Shown: positions 1-11,321 of the stretch, piece after piece
Layout: each line of letters starts with the position of its first letter
Position numbering within the stretch: position 1 is the stretch's first letter
Assembly: GCA_001798715.1 (NCBI GenBank)
Contig: MGSF01000046.1
Location: 1,515-38,632, forward strand
Source of the DNA: Deltaproteobacteria bacterium RIFCSPLOWO2_02_FULL_50_16
GTDB lineage: Bacteria > UBA10199 > 2-02-FULL-50-16
Direction of reading: 5' to 3'
DNA: 37,118 nucleotides
The notes under the pieces: generated by a model
What the model was told of the DNA's origin: nothing
The model's database searches: none
The model's input: only the letters and a program-made list of their open reading frames with translations
Translations under genes and position numbers: made by a program

Positions 1-1
1 A

Positions 2-1258
2 AATGCCACCCTTGTCGATCCCGCCGAAAAACGGGAAGGGCGGTTTGATGTAGCCATCAAGGATGGAAAGGTGGCCCAAGTGGCCTCCCACATCAAGGGA
101 AAGGCCGATAAAACTATTGAGGCCAAGGGGCGGCTCCTCTGTCCGGGCCTGATCGACATGCATACCCATCTGCGCGAACCAGGCTATGAGGGTAAGGAAA
201 CCATTGAAACTGGTTGCCGCGCGGCCGCCGCCGGCGGTTTTACGACGATTGCCTGCATGGCCAACACCCAACCCGTCAACGACAATGCCATGATTACGGA
301 ATACATCCTCAATCAGGCGCGACGACTCAATCATGTGACCGTCCTTCCCATTGGGGCCATCAGTCATGGTCTCAAAGGTGAGATCTTGGCAGATATTGGA
401 GACATGACCCATGAAGGGTGCGTGGCCATTTCTGATGATGGTTCTACTATCATGAATGCCGCATTGATGCGAAAGGCGCTTGAATACGCAAAATCATTCA
501 ATATCTTCGTCATCAGTCATGCCGAAGACGCATCCTTGGCGGGGGAGGGGGACATGAATGAGGGCCCCCTCTGTACCCTGATGGGTCTCAAGGGGATCCC
601 CAATGCCTCCGAGGAAATCATCATTGCCCGTGACATTTTTTTGTCCGAGCTCACGCGCTGTCCCCTTCATATCGCCCACGTGAGTACCCGTGAAGGGGTC
701 AACCTCATCCGCGAGGCCAAAAAAAGGGGGGTCAAGGTCACAGCAGAGGTCACCCCCCATCACCTCATCCTGACGGAAGAGGCCGTCAAGGGCTACAACA
801 CCAATGCCAAGATGCGCCCCCCCTTGCGTTCCGCGACCGATGTCAGGGCGGTACAACAAGGACTCAAAGAAGGGGTCATTGATGTCATTGCGACGGATCA
901 CGCCCCTCATAGCTCGGCGGACAAAGACGTCGAATTTTCAAAGGCCCTTAATGGGATCGTCGGCTTAGAGACCGCCGTTCCCTTGACTTATACCCTGGTA
1001 CTCAAAAAGGTGATCTCCTTGAGGCAATGGGTCGCCAGTCTTACACAAAAACCGGCCAAGATCTTGGGCCTGAAAAATAAGGGAACCCTGCGCGTGGGTG
1101 CGGATGCCGATTTTACGATAATCGATACAAAGGCCTCTTATACGATTGACAGCAAGAATTTTGTCTCCAAAAGTACCAATACCCCCTTTGATGGCTGGAA
1201 GGTCCATGGCAGGGTTTTGATAACGGCTGTGAAGGGGAGATTGATTCATGGGACTTAA
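2..1258 (+). CDS. pyrC: Dihydroorotase, 5' end truncated by the window edge
   Basis: Frame is open from base 2 ([26 protein letters not shown]...); motifs [22 protein letters not shown]; followed by carA/carB. Confidence 0.95.
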   Translation, partial: NATLVDPAEKREGRFDVAIKDGKVAQVASHIKGKADKTIEAKGRLLCPGLIDMHTHLREPGYEGKETIETGCRAAAAGGFTTIACMANTQPVNDNAMITEYILNQARRLNHVTVLPIGAISHGLKGEILADIGDMTHEGCVAISDDGSTIMNAALMRKALEYAKSFNIFVISHAEDASLAGEGDMNEGPLCTLMGLKGIPNASEEIIIARDIFLSELTRCPLHIAHVSTREGVNLIREAKKRGVKVTAEVTPHHLILTEEAVKGYNTNAKMRPPLRSATDVRAVQQGLKEGVIDVIATDHAPHSSADKDVEFSKALNGIVGLETAVPLTYTLVLKKVISLRQWVASLTQKPAKILGLKNKGTLRVGADADFTIIDTKASYTIDSKNFVSKSTNTPFDGWKVHGRVLITAVKGRLIHGT

Positions 1259-2372
1259 ATCCGCCACCCTTGTCCTCTCTGACGGTAAAATCTTTAAAGG
1301 TCATTCCTTCGGAGCCGAAGGAGAACACATTGGAGAAGTTGTTTTCAATACAAGCCTCTGTGGGTATCAAGAGATCCTCACAGATCCTTCTTATTGTGGA
1401 CAAATTGTCCTCATGACCTATCCTGAAATCGGAAATTATGGGATCAATCCCGAAGACATTGAGTCCAAAAGGCTCTGGCTCTCGGGTTTCGTCGTCAAAA
1501 ACTACAATCCCCGTTTTAGCAACTACCGGGCCCAAAAATCCCTTAAGGACTATTTGACCGAGGCGGGGGTCGGGGGGATTCAGGGGATCGACACGCGGGC
1601 CTTAACCCGTCACCTTCGGGATCAAGGGGCCAAGATGGGGATCATTGCCGTGGGGGATTGTAAGACCGATGATCTCTTGGAAAAGGTCCGGAGGGCCCCC
1701 TCGATGGTCGGTCAAAATCTCGTGAAAGATGTGACCTGTTCAAAACCCTATTCCTGGCAGGAGGGTGAGTGGATTTGGAATCGAGGATATCCCTCTGTGA
1801 AGGAAAAAAAGTGGAGGGTTTCAGTCTTAGATTTTGGCATAAAATACAATATATTACGATCATTAGTGAATGTAAATTGTGATGTGACTGTCCATCCGGC
1901 TTCGACGCCTGCCGCCCAAATTTTGAAGGACCGTCCTGATGGGGTTTTTCTCTCGAATGGTCCCGGGGATCCGGCCCCTGTCATAGAGGCCATTCAAACG
2001 GTCAAGGCGCTGATGGGCAAGATCCCTATCTTTGGAATATGCCTCGGTCATCAAATCCTGGGGTTGGCCTTGGGCGGCCAGACCTACAAGCTTAAATTTG
2101 GTCATCATGGGGCCAATCAGCCCGTCATGGATCTTCAAACCCGCAAGGTTGAAATTACTTCACAAAATCATGGCTTTGCCGTGGACATCGATTCCCTCAA
2201 GGGGAAGGCCGTCATCACCCATGTCAATTTAAACGATCAAACCGTCGAGGGACTGGCCCACAGGGATCTGCCGATTTTTTCGGTGCAATATCATCCCGAG
2301 GCCTCTCCCGGCCCCCATGATAGCCATTATTTGTTTAAACGGTTTACGGAGATGATGGAAAAACATTCCTGA
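1248..2372 (+). CDS. carA: Carbamoyl-phosphate synthase small subunit
   Basis: Class I glutamine amidotransferase motifs ([26 protein letters not shown]); overlaps the pyrC end and precedes carB. Confidence 0.97.
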   Translation: MGLKSATLVLSDGKIFKGHSFGAEGEHIGEVVFNTSLCGYQEILTDPSYCGQIVLMTYPEIGNYGINPEDIESKRLWLSGFVVKNYNPRFSNYRAQKSLKDYLTEAGVGGIQGIDTRALTRHLRDQGAKMGIIAVGDCKTDDLLEKVRRAPSMVGQNLVKDVTCSKPYSWQEGEWIWNRGYPSVKEKKWRVSVLDFGIKYNILRSLVNVNCDVTVHPASTPAAQILKDRPDGVFLSNGPGDPAPVIEAIQTVKALMGKIPIFGICLGHQILGLALGGQTYKLKFGHHGANQPVMDLQTRKVEITSQNHGFAVDIDSLKGKAVITHVNLNDQTVEGLAHRDLPIFSVQYHPEASPGPHDSHYLFKRFTEMMEKHS

Positions 2373-2373
2373 T

Positions 2374-5300
2374 ATGCCCAAACGAACAGACATTCAAAAG
2401 ATCATGATCATTGGTTCCGGTCCCATTGTCATCGGACAGGCCTGTGAATTTGATTATTCCGGGACACAGGCCTGCAAGGCCCTAAAAGAGGAGGGATATA
2501 AGGTTGTCTTGATCAATTCAAATCCCGCGACCATCATGACCGATCCCGATTTTGCGGACAGCACCTATATCGAACCCATCACACCGGAGATCGTTGCCAA
2601 GATCATCGAGAAAGAGCGGCCCCACGCCCTCTTGCCCACCCTGGGGGGACAGACCGCCCTCAATACGGCCGTTGCCGTCGCCGAGATGGGAATCTTGGAT
2701 AAATATAATGTCGAACTCATTGGCGCCAAGCTCCCCGCGATCAAAAAGGCCGAAGATCGGGACCTCTTTAAAACCGCCATACGAAAAATCGGTCTGGAGC
2801 TCCCCGAAAGCGGTGTTGTCACTTCACTCGAAGAGGCCCTAAAGGTCGTTCAGCGTACGGGATATCCTGCCATTATCCGTCCCTCCTTTACCCTCGGCGG
2901 TACCGGGGGGAGTGTGGCTGAGGATCATGATGAATTTATCGAAAAAGTGAATTGGGCCCTCGACATGAGCCCGGTTCATCAGGCCCTGATTGAGCAATCC
3001 GTTATGGGATGGAAGGAATTTGAGCTCGAGGTCATGCGGGATCACAAGGATAATGTCGTCATTATCTGTTCGATTGAAAATCTGGACCCTATGGGAATCC
3101 ATACCGGCGATAGCATCACGATTGCCCCCGCCCAGACCTTAACCGATAAAGAATATCAAATCATGCGGAATGCCTCGATCGCGATTATTCGTGAGATTGG
3201 TGTGGATACGGGAGGTTCCAATATCCAGTTTGCCGTCAATCCGGAGGATGGTCGTCTGGTGGTCATCGAGATGAACCCCAGGGTCTCCCGCTCATCGGCC
3301 CTAGCCTCCAAGGCCACCGGTTTTCCCATTGCCAAGATCGCGACAAAGCTTGCCGTCGGTTACACATTGGATGAGATCATGAACGACATCACGCGATACA
3401 CACCTGCCTCCTTCGAGCCCTCCATTGATTATGTGGTGACCAAGATCCCTCGTTTTACCTTTGAAAAATTTCCACAAACCGATTCCACCCTGACGACCCA
3501 GATGAAATCGGTGGGGGAGGCCATGGCCATTGGCCGAACTTTTAAGGAATCCCTGAACAAGGCCCTTAGGTCCCTTGAAATTGGTTTGAGTGGTTTGGAT
3601 CCGGTAGAATTGGATGATAAAAACACCCTCCTGGCCAATCTTAAACGACCCCATGACAATCGACTTCTCCTGATTGCGGAGGCCCTTCGACGCAAAATGC
3701 TGTCTCTGGAAGAAATTCACCAACTCACCCGCATTGATCCCTGGTTTTTATTTCATATAGAGGAGATTGTTCATTTTGAGGATGAACTGAAAAAAGCCGG
3801 TTCCTTGGACAAGATAGATCCCTTAATGCTCCGGGAGGCCAAGTCCATGGGATTTTCCGACAAGACCCTGGCGACCCTCTTTCATATGAAAGAGCAGGAT
3901 GTCTCGCAATATCGCCAAAATCATCACATCCATCCCGTCTATAAAATGGTCGATACCTGCGCCGCAGAATTCGAGGCCTTTACCCCTTATCTTTATTCCA
4001 CCTACGATGAGGAAGACGAATCCCATCCCACCCGCAAGAAAAAAATTATCATCCTCGGTGGAGGACCCAATCGGATAGGGCAGGGCATTGAGTTTGATTA
4101 TTGCTGTGTTCATGCCAGTTTTGCCCTCAAGGAAATCGGTTTTGAGACCATCATGGTCAATTGCAACCCTGAAACCGTCAGCACGGACTACGACACATCG
4201 GATCGGCTTTACTTTGAACCGCTCACCTTCGAAGACGTTCTTAATATTGTCAAAATCGAAAAGCCTGACGGCGTGATTGTCCAATTTGGGGGACAGACTC
4301 CCCTCAGATTGTCCACAAAACTGGAGGCGGCAGGGGTTCCCATTATAGGCACCAGTCCCCAGGATATTGATCGTGCCGAAGACAGAAAACTTTTTTCTCA
4401 AATGGTCCACAAGATGGGATTGCGACAGCCCAAAAATGGGACGGCCCTCTCCATCGAAGAGGCCATCAAGATTGCCGATGACATCGGTTATCCCGTTGTC
4501 GTCCGGCCATCCTATGTCCTGGGGGGAAGGGCCATGGAGATCGTCTATGATTCAAAACACTTGACAAAATATATGCAACGGGCTGTGAAGGCCTCTCCAG
4601 ATCACCCTGTACTGATCGATCAGTTTTTGGAGACCTCCATTGAGGTGGATGTCGATGCCATTTCTGACGGGGAGGAGACGATGATTGCAGGTATCCTGGA
4701 ACATGTCGAAGAGGCCGGAATTCACTCGGGAGACAGCGCCATGTGTCTTCCCCCGCATTCTCTCGCCCCCGGACTCGTCGAAGAAATTCGCCAGATCACC
4801 TATGCCCTGGCCAAGGAGCTCAACGTCAAGGGACTGATGAATATCCAATTTGCCATCAAGGAAGGGACTGTCTATATCCTTGAGGTCAATCCCAGGGCCT
4901 CCAGAACCATTCCCTTTATTTCCAAGGCCACGGGAATCCCGTTTGCCAAGCTCGCGGCCCAGACCATGACGGGTCGTTCCCTCAAGGCTCTGGGACTGAC
5001 TCATGAAGTGATTCCCCGATACTATTCAGTAAAAGAATCCGTCTTTCCTTTTACCAAGTTTCCTGGCGTCGATACCCTCTTAGGACCGGAGATGAAATCA
5101 ACGGGGGAGGTGATGGGGATCGACAAGACATTCGGGACCGCCTTTGCAAAATCTCAAATGGCCGCCATGAATACCATCCCGTTACAAGGAAAGATCTTTT
5201 TAAGTATTCGTGACAACGACAAGGCCTCCATTGTTGATGCGGCCAAAAAATTCAAACAATTGGGTTTCTCCCTCGTGGCGACGCATGGGACGCAGGACTA

Positions 5301-5589
5301 TCTCTCCAAAAAAGGGATCGAGGTGGAACCGATTAATAAAGTCGCGGAAGGGAGTCCCCACATTGTGGATGCCATCAAGGCTGGAAAAATAGCGATGGTC
5401 ATGAACACGCCGGAGGGTCGAAGCTCGGCGCTGGATTCCTTTTCGATCCGTCGCACGACGCTTATGTGCCAGGTGCCCTATTTTACGACGACGGCCGCTA
5501 TTCGGGCTGTTGCGGAGGGTCTCAGCTCCATTCAGCAGCAGGGGATGAGTGTTGCCTCACTTCAGGAATTTCACTCGCAAAAGATGTAG
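2374..5589 (+). CDS. carB: Carbamoyl-phosphate synthase large subunit
   Basis: 1071 aa; duplicated ATP-grasp halves ([48 protein letters not shown]). Confidence 0.98.
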   Translation: MPKRTDIQKIMIIGSGPIVIGQACEFDYSGTQACKALKEEGYKVVLINSNPATIMTDPDFADSTYIEPITPEIVAKIIEKERPHALLPTLGGQTALNTAVAVAEMGILDKYNVELIGAKLPAIKKAEDRDLFKTAIRKIGLELPESGVVTSLEEALKVVQRTGYPAIIRPSFTLGGTGGSVAEDHDEFIEKVNWALDMSPVHQALIEQSVMGWKEFELEVMRDHKDNVVIICSIENLDPMGIHTGDSITIAPAQTLTDKEYQIMRNASIAIIREIGVDTGGSNIQFAVNPEDGRLVVIEMNPRVSRSSALASKATGFPIAKIATKLAVGYTLDEIMNDITRYTPASFEPSIDYVVTKIPRFTFEKFPQTDSTLTTQMKSVGEAMAIGRTFKESLNKALRSLEIGLSGLDPVELDDKNTLLANLKRPHDNRLLLIAEALRRKMLSLEEIHQLTRIDPWFLFHIEEIVHFEDELKKAGSLDKIDPLMLREAKSMGFSDKTLATLFHMKEQDVSQYRQNHHIHPVYKMVDTCAAEFEAFTPYLYSTYDEEDESHPTRKKKIIILGGGPNRIGQGIEFDYCCVHASFALKEIGFETIMVNCNPETVSTDYDTSDRLYFEPLTFEDVLNIVKIEKPDGVIVQFGGQTPLRLSTKLEAAGVPIIGTSPQDIDRAEDRKLFSQMVHKMGLRQPKNGTALSIEEAIKIADDIGYPVVVRPSYVLGGRAMEIVYDSKHLTKYMQRAVKASPDHPVLIDQFLETSIEVDVDAISDGEETMIAGILEHVEEAGIHSGDSAMCLPPHSLAPGLVEEIRQITYALAKELNVKGLMNIQFAIKEGTVYILEVNPRASRTIPFISKATGIPFAKLAAQTMTGRSLKALGLTHEVIPRYYSVKESVFPFTKFPGVDTLLGPEMKSTGEVMGIDKTFGTAFAKSQMAAMNTIPLQGKIFLSIRDNDKASIVDAAKKFKQLGFSLVATHGTQDYLSKKGIEVEPINKVAEGSPHIVDAIKAGKIAMVMNTPEGRSSALDSFSIRRTTLMCQVPYFTTTAAIRAVAEGLSSIQQQGMSVASLQEFHSQKM

Positions 5590-5591
5590 AG

Positions 5592-5733
5592 TAGAGGTCC
5601 CATAATTTTTCTTGAGCGGCTTTTGAAAAGTCAATCTCCTTGCGGCTTATAAGTCATTGACTTTTCAAGCTTGTCCTAATCCGCCGATAGCGGATTAGGG
5701 CATAAAGCGAAAGAAAACATTGTGGGACCTCTA
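5592..5733. repeat. 142-bp palindromic/TIR element between convergent genes
   Basis: Ends tagaggtcccataatttttctt (5592-5613) / aagaaaacattgtgggacctcta (5711-5733) are imperfect inverted repeats; internal 13-bp inverted repeat ttgaaaagtcaat (5623-5635/5656-5668) and hairpin cctaatccgc-cgata-gcggattagg (5675-5699). Confidence 0.8.
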
Positions 5734-5738
5734 CATCT

Positions 5739-6047
5739 TTATCTGAAATCTCTCAAAAATCGAAAACTGTAAATGCCGCTTGTGTGGTTGTCGTTCCAGA
5801 GAAAATGGAGGGCATAGCGGCCGACGCGATTGATCTCGACGGGACGGACAGAATCCGGAATGGATTGAGGATCCACACGGCGCTGCCCCGTCCATTCGTC
5901 CCTACAGTGGGCACAGGGACATTCGCGCCGCAACGCCACCACCGGATAGAGAGATGTCTGGCCATCCGCCCATAAGATACACAATTCGGCATCGGACTTT
6001 TGCCAAATTTTGATAGGTTCATATTGTTGTCTTTGAGAACGGTCCAT
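5739..6047 (-). CDS. DUF971 family protein (gamma-butyrobetaine hydroxylase-like N-terminal domain)
   Basis: LRRECPCAHCRDEWTGQR...RVGRYALHFLWNDNHTSGIYSFRFLR pattern; adjacent to the Mrp ATPase gene, a common arrangement. Confidence 0.8.
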   Translation of the reverse strand: MDRSQRQQYEPIKIWQKSDAELCILWADGQTSLYPVVALRRECPCAHCRDEWTGQRRVDPQSIPDSVRPVEINRVGRYALHFLWNDNHTSGIYSFRFLRDFR

Positions 6048-6050
6048 ATT

Positions 6051-6899
6051 TTATCCCGTTTGTTTCCACACCAGTTTGAAATCAGAGGGGAGGGTATAGA
6101 GGGCCGCATTCAGCACGCTGAGCTCAGCGGCCATGTTTTCGGCAGCCCATCGAAAGGCATGAGCTGCCTGGGAATCCGGCTGGTGAATCAAGAGGGGAGA
6201 TCCACTATCTCCCCCCACGACAATACTGGGATCAATGGGGATCTGCCCTAAAAAAGGGACACCAAAAAAATCACTGATCCTTCGACCGCCTCCCTTGCCA
6301 AAGATGTCTGTCGGTTTTTGACAATGTTGGCAGATAAAGGTACTCATGTTTTCGATCACTCCAATCACGGGGACCTGAACCTGATCAAACATGAGGAGCC
6401 CCTTACGGGCATCCAGGAGACTAATATCCTGCGGTGTGGTGACGATAACGGCACCGGCTAAAGGGGCTTGTTGGGTCAGGGTGAGCTGGACGTCTCCCGT
6501 CCCGGGGGGCAGATCGATGATCATGTAATCCAATGCACCCCAGGCCACAACGGACAAGAATTGTTGGATCATATTGGAGACCATGGGACCTCGCCAAATC
6601 ACGGGCGTATCGGGTCCTGAAAGGACCCCCATGGAAATCACTTGAAGACCGTATTTTTCCAAGGGGACAAGTCTCTTATCCGGTGTGACTTCGGGAGTTT
6701 CATAAAGCCCCATCATCATCCCCATGGAGGGACCATAAATATCGGCATCCATCAGGCCCACCTTGGCCCCCGATTGTGCCAAGGCGAGGGCAAGGTTGAC
6801 AGAGACGGTCGATTTGCCCACTCCCCCCTTGCCGCTGGCGACGGCAATGACATTTTTGACCTGCCGAAGGGCCTCATAGTGTCCTTTTATTCCAGGCAT
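6051..6899 (-). CDS. apbC: Mrp/NBP35/ApbC-family iron-sulfur carrier P-loop ATPase
   Basis: ASGKGGVGKSTVSVNLALALAQ, DADIYGPS, IDLPPGTGD motifs. Confidence 0.93.
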   Translation of the reverse strand: MPGIKGHYEALRQVKNVIAVASGKGGVGKSTVSVNLALALAQSGAKVGLMDADIYGPSMGMMMGLYETPEVTPDKRLVPLEKYGLQVISMGVLSGPDTPVIWRGPMVSNMIQQFLSVVAWGALDYMIIDLPPGTGDVQLTLTQQAPLAGAVIVTTPQDISLLDARKGLLMFDQVQVPVIGVIENMSTFICQHCQKPTDIFGKGGGRRISDFFGVPFLGQIPIDPSIVVGGDSGSPLLIHQPDSQAAHAFRWAAENMAAELSVLNAALYTLPSDFKLVWKQTG

Positions 6900-6975
6900 A
6901 TCTTCACCCTTATCCCATTCCCCAGAAATTTCAATGACTTTCTATATGTCATGATATACATCATCGATGTTTATT

Positions 6976-7011
6976 CTTGACTTTGATTTCCAAATTGAGA
7001 ATTATTCTCAA
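6976..7011 (+). promoter_or_regulatory. Putative Fur box overlapping the feoAB promoter
   Basis: attgagaattattctcaat (6993-7011) is a 19-bp palindrome with a single central base; a ttgact -35-like hexamer at 6976 places the box over the -10 region, upstream of feoA. Confidence 0.75.
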
Positions 7012-7037
7012 TATTAACCGAGGAGTTTGCTATCATC

Positions 7038-7277
7038 ATGAGTCTTTCCAATCTACCCATTAACACCGAAGGCCATATTGTCGGTTACTCCAAAACCCTC
7101 TCTCCTAAGGTTAAATGGCGCCTTCAAGAATTGGGTTTTCAAGAGGGGCAAAAGGTCAAGTGCCTTAGAAAGGTCCCCTTTGGAGGTCCAAGGGTCTTCC
7201 TGATAGGGGACTCTGTTTATTCCCTGGCCTCCGATGTGGCCCATCACATACTGATCGAGAGAGTTGTGACTCAATGA
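7038..7277 (+). CDS. feoA: Ferrous iron transport protein A (FeoA, SH3-like)
   Basis: 79 aa: LGFQEGQKVKCLRKVPFGGPRVFLIGDSVYSL; directly upstream of feoB. Confidence 0.9.
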   Translation: MSLSNLPINTEGHIVGYSKTLSPKVKWRLQELGFQEGQKVKCLRKVPFGGPRVFLIGDSVYSLASDVAHHILIERVVTQ

Positions 7278-9097
7278 AATCCATATTACTTATTGGAAAC
7301 CCCAACTCCGGGAAAACCCTTTTATTCAATCAACTCACAGGATTAACCCAAAAAGTGGCCAATTATCCTGGAATTACAGTGGAGATCCGCACAGGGCACT
7401 TTCATGATCTCACCTTTCATGATTTTCCAGGGGCCTATTCACTGAAACCTCTCACCAAGGACGAAAAGGTGGCCGTTCAGGCCTTTGAAGAGGCCCTTCA
7501 CAAACCTGAGACAAAGGTGATTCTCTATGTGGTGGATTCTACACGCCTTGAAAGAAGCCTCTACCTTCTCCTTCAGGTCATAGAAGAGGCTCGTGCGATG
7601 AAGTGCCCCGTCGTCGTGGCCGCCAATATTATGGATGAAGTCCTCTCCAAGGGGGCCTCTGTCGACCTCAAAGGGCTAGAAGAGGCGCTTCAATGTCCTG
7701 TCGTTGGCATCTCCGCCAAAAAAGGAACGGGGATACAAGAGCTTAAAAAAATTCTATCAACTATTGCTTCAAAGGATAGGGAAGGGCTCCCCCAAAAGAA
7801 AGATTCTGAAAAAAGCTCTTTGGAGACCATCAAAGATCGATCGAGGTTTTTGGCCAAAAAATATGGCCCCTTAACCGATATCCTCATCAAGAGTCAATAC
7901 CGCCTCGATCGCTTTTTCCTCTCCAGTGGGTGGGGTCCTTTTGTTTTTATGGCGATCATGATTTTTCTCTTTCAGGCCATTTTTACCTGGGCGGCCCCTT
8001 TGATGGACTTTTTCTCCTCTAGTATTGAGTGGCTGGGAGGTTGGGTGAGTTCCCAGGCCCCCCCGGGTTTCATGGCCGATTTTATCAGCGATGCCATTTT
8101 TGGAGGGGTGGGTTCATTTATTGTCTTTGTCCCTCAGATCTTCATTTTATTCTTGGTTATCGGTTTCTTGGAAGACTCCGGTTATTTGGCTCGGGCAGCC
8201 GTCATTTGTCATCGCCCCTTGAGCTGGTTTGGTTTATCAGGACGCAGTTTTGTCCCCCTTCTTTCAGGATTTGCCTGTGCCATCCCCGCCATCCTTTCGA
8301 CCCGTAGCATCGAATCTCCTCGAAAGAGGTTACTCACCATGGTGGCCATTCCCTTTATGGCCTGTTCCGCCCGACTGCCGGTTTATGCCTTACTCATCGG
8401 GGCCTTTATCCCTGTAAAGAACGTCTTAGGCGGCCTGATAGGTCTGCAGGGCCTCACTTTTTTCCTACTTTATGCCTTCGGTATCCTATCAGGATTGGTG
8501 ATTTCCGGACTTTTGAATCGTGCCCTGAAGACCGATCAAGATGACACCCCCTTTATTGTCGAAATGCCCCCCTATCGCTTTCCCAGTTTTAAGACGGTGT
8601 TTCGGCATGCCCTCCAGCGCACCACCGATTTCGTCAAGACGGCCGCCCTCATCATTTTTATCGTGACGGCTATCATATGGATTCTGGGTTATTTTCCCTA
8701 TGGAACGGGTCATTTGGATCAGTCCATTTTGGGATTTCTTGGGAAATTGATCGAACCTGCCTTTGCCCCCATGGGGATGGATTGGAAGATTGGGGTGGCC
8801 ATACTGACCTCCTTTGCCGCCCGCGAGGTCTTTGTCGCCACATTAGGAACGCTCTATGGACTGGGTACCGCAGCCGACCAAATGGAAACCCTTACCCATA
8901 CACTGCAACACACCGGTTTTAGCCTGGCTACCGCCATCTCACTCCTTGTTTTTTATGCCTTAGCAATGCAATGTGCCTCCACACTGGCCGTCATGCGAAA
9001 AGAGGCGGGAAGTAACAAGGTCCCGATCCTGGTTTTCGTGGGGCTGAGCCTTCTGGCCTACTCAGGGGCCTGGTTGGCCTACCACATCGTGAGTTAG
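7274..9097 (+). CDS. feoB: Ferrous iron transporter FeoB
   Basis: GNPNSGKTLLFNQLTG G1 motif, DFPGAYSL, FeoB gate/core membrane segments (GFACAIPAILSTRSI). Confidence 0.96.
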   Translation: MKSILLIGNPNSGKTLLFNQLTGLTQKVANYPGITVEIRTGHFHDLTFHDFPGAYSLKPLTKDEKVAVQAFEEALHKPETKVILYVVDSTRLERSLYLLLQVIEEARAMKCPVVVAANIMDEVLSKGASVDLKGLEEALQCPVVGISAKKGTGIQELKKILSTIASKDREGLPQKKDSEKSSLETIKDRSRFLAKKYGPLTDILIKSQYRLDRFFLSSGWGPFVFMAIMIFLFQAIFTWAAPLMDFFSSSIEWLGGWVSSQAPPGFMADFISDAIFGGVGSFIVFVPQIFILFLVIGFLEDSGYLARAAVICHRPLSWFGLSGRSFVPLLSGFACAIPAILSTRSIESPRKRLLTMVAIPFMACSARLPVYALLIGAFIPVKNVLGGLIGLQGLTFFLLYAFGILSGLVISGLLNRALKTDQDDTPFIVEMPPYRFPSFKTVFRHALQRTTDFVKTAALIIFIVTAIIWILGYFPYGTGHLDQSILGFLGKLIEPAFAPMGMDWKIGVAILTSFAAREVFVATLGTLYGLGTAADQMETLTHTLQHTGFSLATAISLLVFYALAMQCASTLAVMRKEAGSNKVPILVFVGLSLLAYSGAWLAYHIVS

Positions 9098-9162
9098 CCA
9101 CAGAACATTCAACTATCCTATTGACCCCCCACAATAAAAAAATGTAAATTAGCCCCAAGGCT

Positions 9163-11142
9163 ATGACACAAACCATCCTCAAGGCCGTTACAAAACCCTC
9201 CCTTCCCCCCCCTTTACCTACGGAAAAAAAATGGACGGTCGAGGACTCCTTAAATCTTTATAGTATTAAAAACTGGGGGGCCCATTATTTTACGGCGAAT
9301 GAAAAAGGGGAGATTGTTTGCTCCCCCATCCCGGGGGACGATCAAAGCATTTCCTTAATCTCCGTTATTGCCATCGCCAAGGAAATGGGGTTGAGCTTTC
9401 CGCTCCAGATCCGCTTTCAGGATCTCCTCCGCCATCGAGTCAAGGCCATCAATCTTGCCTTTCAAAAGGCCGTTGAAGAGCACAGATACAAAAACACATA
9501 CAAAGGGGTTTTTCCCATCAAGGTCAACCAGTTGAGGGAGGTTGTTGAAGAAATTCTTGATGCGGGTCGAGAATTTTCTCATGGCCTCGAAGTCGGAAGC
9601 AAACCTGAGCTCATGGCCGCACTGGCTATCAATGATAATCCTGAAAGCCTCATCATCTGCAATGGTTACAAGGACAACATTTTTATTCGCCTGGCCCTTT
9701 TAGGCCACAAGGTCGGACGTAGGGTGATTCTTGTTGTTGAAAAGATGGATGAGGTCCAGCGTATCATTGATGTCTCCAAACAAATGGAGATCGAGCCTAT
9801 TGTGGGCATTCGTGTCCGCCTTTCAAGCAAGAGTTCCGGCAAGTGGGCAGATTCGAGCGGAGATCTTGCCAAATTTGGTCTCAGCGCCTCTGAGGTCTTG
9901 GAGGCCTGGGAACTCCTCCAAGAAAATAATATGGGTCACTGCCTGAAACTTATCCATTTTCACATCGGTTCTCAAGTCCCTGATATTATGGTGATCAAAC
10001 AGGCCATACGGGAGGCCATTCGTTATTATGCCAAACTCTTTTTACTGGGGGCCTCGCTGGAATACATCGATGTCGGTGGCGGATTGGCGATCGACTATGA
10101 TGGAAGTCGCACGGCGTTTCACTCCTCCATGAATTACACCTTGGATGAATATGCCTCAACGATCGTCTACAATATCTCAGATGTCTGCGATGAAGAAAAA
10201 GTGCCCCATCCTCTGATTATTTCTGAGAGCGGACGATCCACAGTAGCTTATCATACCGTTTTGATCGTTGAGGCCTTTGCGAATGTGGAAAAGAGCCATG
10301 ATTCAAAACTCTTAAAGATTACAGCCGAAGACAAGGAACATAAAATCGTCAAAGATATCCTTTCCATTAAAAGAAAATTGCCTCAAAAAAAGAATGTGGT
10401 GGAACTCTACCACGCACTCGAACAAGTCCGCGCCGAGGCCGATCAGCTATTTAACGTGGGTCTCTTGGATCTTGTGACAAAGGCAAAAGTGGACAACCTT
10501 TATTGGATTGTTGCCGAAAGTATCGAACAAAGGTGTCAAAAGGATGGAGTTGTTTCAGAAGAGATTGACGAATTAAGTCAGCGCTTGAGTGACCAGTATA
10601 TTTGCAACTTTTCAATTTTTCAGTCTCTCCTGGATAATTGGGCGATTGATCAGCTCTTTCCCATCATACCGATCCATCGACTCAACGAACAACCCGATAC
10701 TCATGCCACACTTGTGGATATTACCTGTGATTCTGAAGGCAAGATCGACAATTTCATCGATCTTGAAGATGTCAAAAAATTCCTCCCCGTGCATACTATT
10801 GGTAAGGAACCCTATTATCTGGGCATCTTTCTCACGGGTGCCTACCAAGATATTTTAGGCGATCAGCATAATCTTTTTGGCCGGATCAATGAGGTCCATG
10901 TCTTTCTGGACAGCTCTGAGGAATGCGGATTTTATGTTGAGGAAGTCGTCCCTGGTTCTACCATCGAGCAAGTCCTGAACAATACTCAATATGACGCCAA
11001 TGACCTGGTGAGAAAATTTAAATTTATTATCGATACGGCTATCCGAAGTGACACCATCAGGCCGGCCTTGGGGATGCGACTTTTGGATGAATATCGGAAG
11101 GCCTTGTCCGATTACACCTATCTCTCCGACGGCCATTTCTAG
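9163..11142 (+). CDS. speA: Biosynthetic arginine decarboxylase
   Basis: 659 aa; GVFPIKVNQLREVVEEI (PLP lysine region), HFHIGSQVPD, DVGGGLAIDYDGS, SESGRSTVAYH. Confidence 0.95.
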   Translation: MTQTILKAVTKPSLPPPLPTEKKWTVEDSLNLYSIKNWGAHYFTANEKGEIVCSPIPGDDQSISLISVIAIAKEMGLSFPLQIRFQDLLRHRVKAINLAFQKAVEEHRYKNTYKGVFPIKVNQLREVVEEILDAGREFSHGLEVGSKPELMAALAINDNPESLIICNGYKDNIFIRLALLGHKVGRRVILVVEKMDEVQRIIDVSKQMEIEPIVGIRVRLSSKSSGKWADSSGDLAKFGLSASEVLEAWELLQENNMGHCLKLIHFHIGSQVPDIMVIKQAIREAIRYYAKLFLLGASLEYIDVGGGLAIDYDGSRTAFHSSMNYTLDEYASTIVYNISDVCDEEKVPHPLIISESGRSTVAYHTVLIVEAFANVEKSHDSKLLKITAEDKEHKIVKDILSIKRKLPQKKNVVELYHALEQVRAEADQLFNVGLLDLVTKAKVDNLYWIVAESIEQRCQKDGVVSEEIDELSQRLSDQYICNFSIFQSLLDNWAIDQLFPIIPIHRLNEQPDTHATLVDITCDSEGKIDNFIDLEDVKKFLPVHTIGKEPYYLGIFLTGAYQDILGDQHNLFGRINEVHVFLDSSEECGFYVEEVVPGSTIEQVLNNTQYDANDLVRKFKFIIDTAIRSDTIRPALGMRLLDEYRKALSDYTYLSDGHF

Positions 11143-11144
11143 TG

Positions 11145-11299
11145 ATCCTCGCAAAATACAGTACCATCTCCTGCGTTGCCCACTCATGTACTCTAGTCCC
11201 TTTAGGGATCGACCACTCCCTGCGTCCTAACCTTTCAGGTTAGGGCTCAGTCGGGCCTCAGCGGGCGCCTTGGATCTGGATACTGTCTTTTGCGAGGAT
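11145..11299. repeat. 155-bp TIR element between convergent speA and the patatin gene
   Basis: 19-bp terminal inverted repeats atcctcgcaaaatacagta (11145-11163) / tactgtcttttgcgaggat (11281-11299), one mismatch; internal hairpin cctaacct-ttc-aggttagg (11226-11244); carries short repeat modules also found elsewhere in the window. Confidence 0.85.
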
Positions 11300-11321
11300 A
11301 AGATACTTGAGGACAAAACCC

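Noticed and set aside
3823-4410. 195-aa ORF antisense to carB
   Set aside because: Shadow of a highly conserved gene; no domain signature.
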